From contig JAILZC010000005.1 in NCBI GenBank assembly GCA_023512665.1, positions 1-12,721 of the forward strand: 12,721 bases of DNA. Direction: 5' to 3'. Position numbers and translations under genes: made by a program. The notes beneath the pieces were generated by a model, which was not told the origin of the DNA, did not search any database, and was given only the letters and a program-made list of their open reading frames with translations. This DNA comes from Candidatus Bipolaricaulota bacterium (GTDB taxonomy: Bacteria; Bipolaricaulota; Bipolaricaulia; RBG-16-55-9; DRXL01). Of the stretch, positions 6,064 through 12,668 are shown in pieces. Position 1 is the stretch's first letter. Each line of letters opens with the position of its first letter.

Positions 6064-6924
6064 ATGCCAGAACTTGCGCTCGGGGATCGAAAGATCCTGC
6101 CAGACCATCGAGCGCATCCCTTGAGTGTACTCAGTGGGCACGCCCGTCGGCAGCGGGAAATGCTCCCCGATGGCTCCTAACACAGGCGCTTGAGGAACGA
6201 GAATCCAATACCCCTTCACATCTTCGGCCAGTGGCCAACCGGCGTCCTCTCGTGCCGCCGCCGGTCGCCAAGGATTATAAACGTCGTGATCGAAGAAGAG
6301 ATTCAAAACTTCGTTGCGCCCCCCTGTGAAGAGATCAAAGCCCATCTGCTGCGCTAACGTTTCATCAATAAAGTGTCCGGTGATGGTGTGATTGGCTTGG
6401 CGAATCGCTACTGGGTCTGAGCTGCCGATGATCTTGGCGACCAGCGCGTCTACTTCTTTAATGTGATCGCTAGTTACGCGCTGACGATTTTGAGGCGTGT
6501 CTTGGGGGCGGGCGTCGGGCCAGAGATGGGGCCCAGCTTTGTAGTTGGTGTGAAAGTGCACACCCAACTGATGGCCCTTAGCGTAGAGACGCTTCAGTAG
6601 AGCTAAGCCCACGGGGTCTTCGCTGTAGTACTCAGCGTGATCGCCGGCGATCTCTAGCGTCAGCTTGGGGACAAAGCTCGAGCCTTCCTCGTGCTCAATC
6701 TGATCGAAGTAATCAGCGAGCCACGCCAGGTTGTCGCGTTCGCTCTCATAAGCTCGCTTCTCCACTCGTCCTCCGGGCGCGGGCAAGGGGTCAAAGTGAA
6801 TGACGAACGTGACATAGATTGGGTTTTCAGCGGCGCTCGGCGCCGCGGCTTCGCTCACGAGATCTCCGCTGCTCCCGCTGAGAGCAAGGGCGAGCAACAC
6901 CATGCCAACGCCAAGCATTCTCAT
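5971..6924 (-). CDS. Exported polysaccharide-deacetylase-like protein
   Basis: A 317-residue protein with a signal peptide (MRMLGVGMVLLALALSGSSG). It resembles the glycoside hydrolase/deacetylase beta-alpha-barrel superfamily: a strand ending in HFDP (Asp45, the place of the metal-binding Asp), EIAGDHAEYY near 91-100, and GHQLGVHFHTN (His123, His125), which matches the metal-binding HxxxH/HTH region of carbohydrate esterase 4 proteins only loosely. A later NHTITGHF segment adds further histidines. If active it would remove acyl groups from a surface or external glycan, but the substrate is unknown and the standard CE4 motifs are not all present. A good SD (GGGGAGG) lies inside the last codons of the propeller gene, four bases upstream, so the two are co-translated. 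The last 30 residues (SRARARLECIS...) look unlike the rest and may follow a frameshift. Confidence 0.72.
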   Translation of the reverse strand: MRMLGVGMVLLALALSGSSGDLVSEAAAPSAAENPIYVTFVIHFDPLPAPGGRVEKRAYESERDNLAWLADYFDQIEHEEGSSFVPKLTLEIAGDHAEYYSEDPVGLALLKRLYAKGHQLGVHFHTNYKAGPHLWPDARPQDTPQNRQRVTSDHIKEVDALVAKIIGSSDPVAIRQANHTITGHFIDETLAQQMGFDLFTGGRNEVLNLFFDHDVYNPWRPAAAREDAGWPLAEDVKGYWILVPQAPVLGAIGEHFPLPTGVPTEYTQGMRSMVWQDLSIPERKFWHLYLESRARARLECISLLPIGEEPIVCVTAQ

Positions 6925-6928
6925 AGAC

Positions 6929-7810
6929 TTACCTCCCCGGATTGTACTTGTAAACCATCAGAAAGCCCGTGGGCGTGGTCGTCACGGCGGGATCGCAAAT
7001 AATCGCGCCGGGCGAGCTCGTGATGTTCGTTCTCTTCTCGAAACGGAAGGCCAAGCCGTCGGAACTCCTATAGGCTGCGATACCCATTTCGCAAACATAA
7101 AGCCGCACGGTGCCATCTGCAAGCACGATGGAGCCGGGGACGCCGCCGCGCTCGACCCGAACCCCGGGGTCTAAAGTGAAAATGAGCCCATCGTCGCTCG
7201 TGGCGCTGATGATACGGCCCTCATTATTCAGATACATTCGATAGCGACCGTCTTGGAGCTTTATCACATCGGGGTCAAAGCTCCGGACCATCTGGAAGCG
7301 AACGCCGGGCTCCATAGTGTAGTTGAGCCCATCGGCAGAGACCGCGCTGTAGATATGATACTCCCCGGCTCGGTGGGCAATATCAAAGAAGTACATGCGC
7401 AGACGACCGTCGGGCAGCTCGATCACATCCGGGTCCACCGGGACGATGCTTCCTAAATCTTTGAACTGTACCGTTCCCAATCTCTCCCAAGTACTGCCGT
7501 CCGTGCTGCGGGCGATGCCGATCTTCTCAGTGCGCGGGCCGATGAAGTTCGAGAAGTCCACCCAGTAGGCCCAATACACACCTTGGGACGTGCGAATAAC
7601 ATCGGGGACGGAGGCTTTCTCTGCCAGCAGCACAGGGGGCGCCCATGCTAGGCCGTCCTGGGAGGTCGTGAAGTAGACTCGATCTTGTGTCACTTCGGGT
7701 GGTGGTTGCTGCGCGAGCCCGGCAGGGCTTAAGCGCCAAGTAGTCGCTTCGCTCTGGAAGAAACCGACCGCCAGCAACACCCACATTGCTACTAAAATAA
7801 CTCTCTTCAT
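6929..7810 (-). CDS. Exported five-repeat beta-propeller protein (BNR/GH43-like fold)
   Basis: A 293-residue protein with a signal peptide (about 1-22, VILVAMWVLLAVGFF). The rest is a repeat: five blocks carrying S.DGL..(W/F/Y) (TTSQDGLAW, ARSTDGSTW, AVSADGLNY, ATSDDGLIF, YRSSDGLAF), each joined to a strand such as DPDVIELPDGRLRMY, DPDVIKLQDGRYRMY or PGSIVLADGTVRLY. This is the pattern of a five-bladed propeller of the sialidase-box or GH43/GH32 type. Those folds hold glycosidases and glycan-binding proteins. I cannot identify a complete glycosidase catalytic triad, so a binding or scaffold role is as likely as catalysis. The start lies two bases after the stop of the hydrolase-like gene with no SD, so translation probably depends on coupling. 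The deacetylase-like gene follows four bases later. Confidence 0.8.
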   Translation of the reverse strand: MKRVILVAMWVLLAVGFFQSEATTWRLSPAGLAQQPPPEVTQDRVYFTTSQDGLAWAPPVLLAEKASVPDVIRTSQGVYWAYWVDFSNFIGPRTEKIGIARSTDGSTWERLGTVQFKDLGSIVPVDPDVIELPDGRLRMYFFDIAHRAGEYHIYSAVSADGLNYTMEPGVRFQMVRSFDPDVIKLQDGRYRMYLNNEGRIISATSDDGLIFTLDPGVRVERGGVPGSIVLADGTVRLYVCEMGIAAYRSSDGLAFRFEKRTNITSSPGAIICDPAVTTTPTGFLMVYKYNPGR

Positions 7811-7812
7811 TA

Positions 7813-8151
7813 TTATTTCAGGTGGCGTGCAAAGAATGGCACGACGCGCGCCAGCGCCTGTTGCCCAAACACTGAGTTTATGGGCCAGCCGTGGCCGGCT
7901 CCCTCGAGGGCGACCAAATCCACTTCCACGTTGACAGCCTTCAGTGCGTCTCTCATCACGACGGATTGTTCCAAGGGCACGATGGGGTCTTGCGTCCCGT
8001 GGACGAGCAGATAGGGCGGGTCATCAGCGCTGACGTGGGTGACCGGCGAAGCCTTCTTGCACAGTTCTGGATTGGCCTGGCAGGTCGTGCCGAAGAGCGC
8101 AAGACACGATACTGCTACGAGCAGCGCAACTTTACCATAGAGAGACCACAT
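7813..8151 (-). CDS. Truncated exported alpha/beta-hydrolase (esterase C-terminal part only)
   Basis: A 112-residue protein. Residues 1-26 form a signal peptide (KVALLVAVSCLALFG). From CKKASPVTHVS onward the sequence matches the last third of alpha/beta-hydrolase esterases of the BD-FAE/lipase type: DDPPYLLVHGTQDPIVP with the acid Asp55, then EGAGHG with His87. A normal member has about 250-300 residues, with an oxyanion HGGG and a GxSxGG nucleophile before this point; both are absent. The signal peptide thus runs straight into the C-terminal third, as if an internal stretch had been deleted in frame. It is unlikely to be a working esterase. The start is chosen at ATG 8151, eight bases after AAGGAG. 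ATG 8157 overlaps the moaC stop (TGATG) but is only two bases from that site. Confidence 0.72.
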   Translation of the reverse strand: MWSLYGKVALLVAVSCLALFGTTCQANPELCKKASPVTHVSADDPPYLLVHGTQDPIVPLEQSVVMRDALKAVNVEVDLVALEGAGHGWPINSVFGQQALARVVPFFARHLK

Positions 8152-8156
8152 CGTCA

Positions 8157-8681
8157 TCACTCCTTTCGATTTTGATCGCCTACCCCGCGCTTCCAGACGC
8201 CCGACCGGCCGCCGCGTTTTTCGACTAAGAAGATCTCTTCGATGGTCATGCCGCGCTCGGCGGACTTGCACATATCATAGACCGTGAGCAGAGCCACCGC
8301 GCAAGCAGTCAGCGCTTCCATCTCCACGCCGGTCTTGCCCGTGCTGGTCGCCGTGGCGATAACCGTGAGCCGGCCCGCTTTCAGATCGGGCTGAAACTCT
8401 ATATCTAGAGAATCGAGCGAGATGGGATGACAAAGTGGGATCAGTTCTGAGGTCTTCTTGGCACCGGTGATCGCGGCGATCTTGGCTACCGTGAGGACGT
8501 CGCCCTTGGGAATCTTCTCGGTCACGATGAGCTTGAGCGTTTCGGGAGAGATCAAGATCGCGCCCTGGGCGACAGCGACGCGTTTGGTGTTGGGTTTCTC
8601 GCTGACGTCCACCATGCGCGCGCGCCCTTGAGCATCAAGATGGGAGAGCTGCGCTCTTGCTGACGCTTGTTTTCGTCTCAT
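8157..8681 (-). CDS. moaC: Cyclic pyranopterin monophosphate synthase MoaC
   Basis: The 174-residue protein carries all MoaC landmarks: LSHLDAQGRARMVDVSEK, GDVLTVAKIAAITGAKKTSELIPLCHPI, then TGVEMEALTA, YDMCKS and a C-terminal KRGGRSG. MoaC turns the 3',8-cyclo-GTP made by MoaA into cyclic pyranopterin monophosphate in the cytoplasm. The N-terminus is about ten residues longer than the common form because the only ATG clear of moeA is at 8681, one base after the upstream stop TAA. The ribosome site is weak (GGTGGTG), suggesting coupling. A start at 8696 inside moeA would add five residues and is not needed. Its stop overlaps the following start region as TGATG. Confidence 0.95.
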   Translation of the reverse strand: MRRKQASARAQLSHLDAQGRARMVDVSEKPNTKRVAVAQGAILISPETLKLIVTEKIPKGDVLTVAKIAAITGAKKTSELIPLCHPISLDSLDIEFQPDLKAGRLTVIATATSTGKTGVEMEALTACAVALLTVYDMCKSAERGMTIEEIFLVEKRGGRSGVWKRGVGDQNRKE

Positions 8682-8682
8682 C

Positions 8683-9885
8683 TTACACCACCGCATCTAC
8701 AAGCGTTGCTTCTACCAGAGCGCCATGCTCATAGTGCTCAACGTCCTCTGGAACCTCGATCCAGCCATCGGCCCCCACTATGGTCGAGAGCTTGCTCGCT
8801 CCGCCCTGCAACGGGTGCACCAGATACGAGCCGTCTGCAGCTCGCTCGAGTCTCGCCCGCACGAACTCTCGGAAGCCCCGCACGGATCTTATGGGCTTGG
8901 TCAGCTTGGCTTGGATTTTTATAAGCTCGCGCGCGCGCCCGAAATAGTATCGCTCCACAAGGGGCCACACAAAGAGATGGAGCGCCAGCCACGTCGCCAC
9001 CGGATACCCCGGCAGCCCCACGACGGGCTTTCTCTCGATCACCCCCAGCAGAACCGGATGCCCCGGATGGTACGCCACCCCGTGCACAAGCACCTCGCCC
9101 AAGCCCCTCACGACCTCCGACACCCAATCCCCGCGCCCCTTGCTCGTCCCGGCCCCGAGCAAGATCAGATCATGCTCTGCACAAGCCTCTTGCACAGCTC
9201 GGCGCACGTATATAAAATCATTGAGCACGATCGGGTGAATCGTCACCGATGCGCCCCACCGCTCGACGTAGCCCCGCACGATCTGCGAGTTCGTCTCGAC
9301 GATCTGCCCTCGTGACGGCTTCTTTTCTGGTGGGATCAGCTCAGACCCCGTCGGGATGAAGATCGCTCGTGGCCGACACTTCACCCACACGGTGAGATTC
9401 CCTGTGCCAAGCAGCGCGGCCACAGCTTCGGGAGTGAGCAGAAAATCTTTGGGTATGACCTGCGCTCCCTGAGCGAAATCTTCGCCCACGGCGCGGATGT
9501 GCTTGCCTACCGGGACGGGCCGGGTGATCTCGATGGTGTCGGCGTCGAGTTCGTGGACGTCTTCGATCTTGATGACGGCATCGTATGTGTCGGGGATGGG
9601 ATCGCCCGTGTCCACGTACTCACAATCTCGACCCCGTTTGAGTCTCAGGGGGTGGTGCGGGTCGGCCAAGCGCGTGCGCTCGGCCTTCACGGCGATCCCG
9701 TCCATCGCCGCGCTGGCGTAGTGCGGCAGATCGCGCTGCGCGCAGACAGGGCGGCTCGTGACGCGCCCCACCGCCTCCCGTGTCTTGATCTCCTCTTCAC
9801 GAGCTTGAAAGAATTCAGGCGCGAAGAAGATGCGCTGGGCCTCTTCTAACGACACGGCTTGTAGCTGCGCACGCACGCGCCTCAT
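8683..9885 (-). CDS. Second, divergent MoeA-type molybdenum (or tungsten) insertion protein
   Basis: The 400-residue protein has the MoeA domain order: N-terminal domain with SAMDGIAVKA, middle MoCF-binding domain with PTGSELIPP and GLPGYPVAT, and a C-terminal beta domain. Several signature loops differ from the neighbouring moeA: DTGDPIPDTYDAV instead of PTGGPMPDGADAV, GAGTSKGRGDW instead of SGGSSVGARDW, HPGHP instead of KPGKP, and GYP instead of GNP. From memory, GYP and (A/G)G(S/T)S variants are typical of MoeA paralogues in anaerobes and archaea, often fused to a periplasmic-binding-like domain that is absent here. MoeA ligates the metal to adenylated molybdopterin. A specialised role such as tungsten or another metal-ligand form is inference. 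It overlaps the first moeA by ATGA and has its own SD (GGTGGAG, 9891-9897). Confidence 0.88.
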   Translation of the reverse strand: MRRVRAQLQAVSLEEAQRIFFAPEFFQAREEEIKTREAVGRVTSRPVCAQRDLPHYASAAMDGIAVKAERTRLADPHHPLRLKRGRDCEYVDTGDPIPDTYDAVIKIEDVHELDADTIEITRPVPVGKHIRAVGEDFAQGAQVIPKDFLLTPEAVAALLGTGNLTVWVKCRPRAIFIPTGSELIPPEKKPSRGQIVETNSQIVRGYVERWGASVTIHPIVLNDFIYVRRAVQEACAEHDLILLGAGTSKGRGDWVSEVVRGLGEVLVHGVAYHPGHPVLLGVIERKPVVGLPGYPVATWLALHLFVWPLVERYYFGRARELIKIQAKLTKPIRSVRGFREFVRARLERAADGSYLVHPLQGGASKLSTIVGADGWIEVPEDVEHYEHGALVEATLVDAVV

Positions 9886-11114
9886 AGCAGCTCCACCCAG
9901 ACTTGTGCTCCTGCGGGGATCTCTTCGAACTCTGAAGGGACGCGGAGAATCCCATCGGCCCGCGCCAGCGTCGAGATATTGTTGGAGTGCCCAAGGACCG
10001 GCTCGGCGTACAGGGTCCCAAGCGATTCGTCGAGCCTCAAGCGTATCGCGACAAACTCTTCCCGTCCGAGGGCCGAGTGCACCGTCTGCGTCAGCTGTGC
10101 TGAGGCCAATCTATGAGCGGGCAGCAGGACCCTCAAGCCGCTGCGTCGCGCCAGCACCGGCCGCACGAATTTTTCAAAGACCAGAACGCACGAGACGGGA
10201 TTGCCCGGCAGCCCAATGACGGGCTTTTTGTCTACGACGGCGAAGATCGTGGGTTTGCCCGGCTTGATCTGCAGCCCATGCACCAAGACCTCCCCCAATT
10301 CTTGGAGGAGATCGAGCGTCCAGTCGCGCGCCCCTACGGACGATCCCCCTGAAAGCAAGACCATATCAGATTCGCGCACGGCGTGCTGGATCGTCGCGCG
10401 CAGTCTCTCTCGGTCATCGGGCACGATCCCCAGCGAGATGCCCTGAGCCCCTTCGAGCAAATGACGCAAAATATGGGAGTTGATCTGGCGCACTTGGCCC
10501 GGCCGGATCGCGTGTTCGGCTTCGACAAGCTCCGAGCCAGTGCTGATAAGACTGACCCGCACGCGCCGATAGATTTTTACGGAGAGAATCCCCATCGCTA
10601 TCAGCGCCCCGATGTCTACCGCGCGCAGCTTGTGGCCGGCTCTGAAGACGAGCTCGCCGCGCTGGAAATCAGAATCGGCCGAGAGCACGTGCGCCCCCGG
10701 TGTCACCTCAGCGAAGAGTCGCACGCTCTGATTGTTCTGTCGTTCGGTCTCTTCGAGCATGACGACGGCATCGGCACCGTCGGGCATGGGGCCGCCTGTG
10801 GGGATCTCACAAGCTTCCCCTGCATGTACCGAGGGGAGTGTACGAGGGTCCTGACCCATCTCGACCGAGCCAATGATCTTCAGTAGGACGGGACGCTCAC
10901 GGCTCGCTCCGTGGGTCTCCGAAGCGCGCACGGCGTAGCCGTCCATCGCCGAGCGGGCAAAGCCGGGCACGTCCTCGGGACAGATAATATCTTCGGCGAG
11001 CACCCGACCGAGGGAGTCCGTCGTCGGGAGTGTCTCTGTCTCGGCGATAGGCGCGACATGCGCGAGGGCGAGCGCGATCGCTTCATCGAGCTTTTTGGCC
11101 TGGAAGGTCCTCAT
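9882..11114 (-). CDS. moeA: Molybdopterin molybdenumtransferase MoeA
   Basis: A 410-residue, full-length MoeA with canonical motifs: ARSAMDGYAVRA, PTGGPMPDGADAVVMLEE, STGSELVEAE with RPGQVRQINS, SGGSSVGARDW, HGLQIKPGKP and GLPGNPVS, ending in the usual beta-barrel domain IV. It inserts molybdate into adenylyl-molybdopterin to give the active cofactor in the cytoplasm. The start is ATG 11114, whose ATGA overlaps the mobB stop. A GGAGGAG site at 11126-11132 lies 11 bases upstream. The open frame extends upstream to 11312, but those 66 codons are Arg/Ser-rich, lie within mobB in another frame and match nothing in MoeA. Together with the following paralogue it forms a tandem moeA pair. Confidence 0.94.
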   Translation of the reverse strand: MRTFQAKKLDEAIALALAHVAPIAETETLPTTDSLGRVLAEDIICPEDVPGFARSAMDGYAVRASETHGASRERPVLLKIIGSVEMGQDPRTLPSVHAGEACEIPTGGPMPDGADAVVMLEETERQNNQSVRLFAEVTPGAHVLSADSDFQRGELVFRAGHKLRAVDIGALIAMGILSVKIYRRVRVSLISTGSELVEAEHAIRPGQVRQINSHILRHLLEGAQGISLGIVPDDRERLRATIQHAVRESDMVLLSGGSSVGARDWTLDLLQELGEVLVHGLQIKPGKPTIFAVVDKKPVIGLPGNPVSCVLVFEKFVRPVLARRSGLRVLLPAHRLASAQLTQTVHSALGREEFVAIRLRLDESLGTLYAEPVLGHSNNISTLARADGILRVPSEFEEIPAGAQVWVELL

Positions 11115-11539
11115 CTTAGAAACTGCTCCTCCAAGAGATCCGCGAGTCGCTCGATCTCCTCTGGGCCAAAGCGCCGCTGAGAAATCTTCGCTACGCCCTC
11201 TTCTACGAGAATCTTGGGAAGTGCTGAGTGTTTGAACCCTTCGACCAGCACGAGCTGGACGTCGTCGAAGTATCGAGAGATCAGCCCTTCGACAGAGGGC
11301 TCGCTCGCGCACTCGCTGACGATAGCGAGCTTATGGGGCGCGACCAGCGCCACGGCGCTCGCTCCGGCAGCTTTAAAAGCAAACGAGTCTTTACCGGGAT
11401 AATCTATCTCGAAATCGTGGTGGGTGTGCTTGATCGCGCCGACGCGATAGCCGCGCGCTGTCAGAATCTTAATGAGCTTCGTGATCAGGGTCGTTTTGCC
11501 GGAGCCGCTTGGGCCTACGATGGCGATGCCAGGAGTCAT
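11111..11539 (-). CDS. mobB: Molybdopterin-guanine dinucleotide biosynthesis adapter MobB
   Basis: The 142-residue protein has the MobB P-loop GPSGSGKTT (residues 9-17), then GAIKHTHHDFEIDYPGKDS, which is the family's most conserved stretch, and LVLVEGFKHS at the second nucleotide-binding edge. MobB binds GTP and assists late Moco steps, classically the MobA-made guanine dinucleotide form. No mobA is visible here. It is somewhat short relative to the E. coli protein because the C-terminal extension is missing. It starts five bases after the moaA stop with only a G-rich stretch as a ribosome site. It ends in an ATGA overlap with moeA. The order mobB-moeA fits a function close to metal insertion. 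Confidence 0.93.
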   Translation of the reverse strand: MTPGIAIVGPSGSGKTTLITKLIKILTARGYRVGAIKHTHHDFEIDYPGKDSFAFKAAGASAVALVAPHKLAIVSECASEPSVEGLISRYFDDVQLVLVEGFKHSALPKILVEEGVAKISQRRFGPEEIERLADLLEEQFLR

Positions 11540-11544
11540 AGAGG

Positions 11545-12507
11545 CTACCCCCCCAAACTCGACATCACTGTCTGTGTGATCTTCCCCTCATCCCAATGAT
11601 GGCCCGCCGGCTTGATCTCTAGGGCTCTTGCGATCCCTGCTGCGATCGCCTCACGGTCGCCTTGACGGATGGCATCTCTCAGATTGACGTGCACGTCATA
11701 GGCCAGACACGGGCGAATCTCGCCGTTGGCCGTGAGTCGCAGCCGGCTGCACGTCGCGCAGTATCGGTCTGAAATCGGCGTGATGAACCCGACTTTTCCC
11801 GGTGCGCCGGGGGCTTTCCAGTAGCGGGCCGGCCCGTGCCCCCTCTCATCGGCGGGCACTAGGCCGTACTTCTCCGTCAGCGCGCGCCGCACCTTGCTGA
11901 GATTGAGATACCCCCCAAGCCCGTTGAGGCTCAGGGCCTCGCCGATGGGCATCAGCTCTAAAAATCTCACCGTCACGTCCTCCACAAGTGTTAACTGAAA
12001 AAGATCTTCGATCTCGTCGTCGTTAAAGCCGTTCAAGATCACGGCGTTGATCTTCAGCGGGGTCAGGCCGACTTCGAGGGCACGGCGCAGCCCGTACAAG
12101 ACCGTCTCGAGGCTGCCAAAGCGCGTGATCTTTCGGAATCTCTCGGGGCGCAGCGTGTCCACGCTCACGTTGATTCTATCCAAGCCTGCGTCTTTGAGGT
12201 CCTTGGCGAACCGCTCCAGCAGCATCCCGTTGGTCGTGCAGGAGATCTCTTCGAGGTCGCACTCGGTCTTGAGTCTATAGATGAGCTCTGGAAGATTAGG
12301 GCGGACGAGCGGCTCCCCGCCGGTGATGCGCACGCTGCGTATCCCCAGCTCGGAAGCGACCTGCACCACGGTGACGATCTCATCGAACGAGAGCACCTGG
12401 TCGAAGAATTTCGCGTGCAGGGGCATACAGTAATGACAGCGCAAGTTGCAGCGATCCGTGACGGAGATGCGCAGGTAGTTATGCTCTCGGCCGAATCGGT
12501 CCTTCAT
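11545..12507 (-). CDS. moaA: GTP 3',8-cyclase MoaA (radical SAM)
   Basis: The 320-residue protein matches MoaA from end to end. The radical-SAM cluster is CNLRCHYC (Cys20, Cys24, Cys27). ITGGEPLVR is the SAM-binding GGEP motif. CTTNG, NVSVDTL and NAVILNGFN follow the family order. The second 4Fe-4S site, which holds GTP, is Cys250-x2-Cys253-x13-Cys267. The C-terminus ends in Gly-Gly, a conserved requirement in MoaA. It converts GTP to 3',8-cyclo-7,8-dihydro-GTP, the first committed Moco step. This is the first gene of the run. There is no SD before ATG 12507 and the -10 box ends 11 bases upstream, so the messenger is probably leaderless. The oxygen-sensitive clusters fit anaerobic or low-oxygen use but do not prove it. 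Confidence 0.96.
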   Translation of the reverse strand: MKDRFGREHNYLRISVTDRCNLRCHYCMPLHAKFFDQVLSFDEIVTVVQVASELGIRSVRITGGEPLVRPNLPELIYRLKTECDLEEISCTTNGMLLERFAKDLKDAGLDRINVSVDTLRPERFRKITRFGSLETVLYGLRRALEVGLTPLKINAVILNGFNDDEIEDLFQLTLVEDVTVRFLELMPIGEALSLNGLGGYLNLSKVRRALTEKYGLVPADERGHGPARYWKAPGAPGKVGFITPISDRYCATCSRLRLTANGEIRPCLAYDVHVNLRDAIRQGDREAIAAGIARALEIKPAGHHWDEGKITQTVMSSLGG

Positions 12508-12518
12508 AGATAGAAAAA

Positions 12519-12547
12519 ATTATGACATATCTCGTGCGACAACGCAA
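12519..12547 (-). promoter_or_regulatory. Promoter of the moaA operon, leaderless type
   Basis: On the minus strand TTGCGT (12542-12547), a 17-base spacer and CATAAT (12519-12524) precede ATG 12507 by 11 bases. Transcription would start within about five bases of the ATG. This leaves no room for an SD or for a Moco riboswitch. Confidence 0.6.
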
Positions 12548-12556
12548 GAGCGCCAG

Positions 12557-12585
12557 TTGCTTGTCTGGTGGAGGCAGGGTATAAT
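12557..12585 (+). promoter_or_regulatory. Promoter of pyrG
   Basis: TTGCTT (12557-12562), a 17-base spacer and a perfect TATAAT (12580-12585) give a strong sigma-70-type promoter pointing at pyrG. Its -35 is nine bases from the -35 of the divergent moaA promoter. The predicted start near 12592 leaves a leader of about 77 bases. Confidence 0.75.
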
Positions 12586-12599
12586 CACACGAGCCCTAA

Positions 12600-12634
12600 C
12601 GTGTTTGAACGTCATCGGTGGATTCCCAAACGCG
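12600..12634 (+). promoter_or_regulatory. Possible hairpin in the pyrG leader
   Basis: CGTGTTTG (12600-12607) can pair with CAAACGCG (12627-12634), eight pairs with one G-T, across a 19-base loop. No U-run follows, so it is not a terminator. A regulatory role is unproven and chance is possible. Confidence 0.25.
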
Positions 12635-12668
12635 GCAGGATGCTTTTACTTTTCACAAGGGGTGTTCT

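Noticed and set aside
8158..8271. Longer start for the hydrolase fragment inside moaC
   Set aside because: The added 38 residues are an Arg-rich shadow of the MoaC C-terminus; signal peptide and SD point to 8151 or 8157.
11115..11312. 66-codon N-terminal extension of moeA
   Set aside because: The extension overlaps mobB out of frame and is Arg/Ser-rich, while ATG 11114 has an SD, an ATGA overlap and matches the MoeA N-terminus.
12508..12560. Moco riboswitch upstream of moaA
   Set aside because: The -10 box ends only 11 bases before the ATG, leaving no space for a structured leader.
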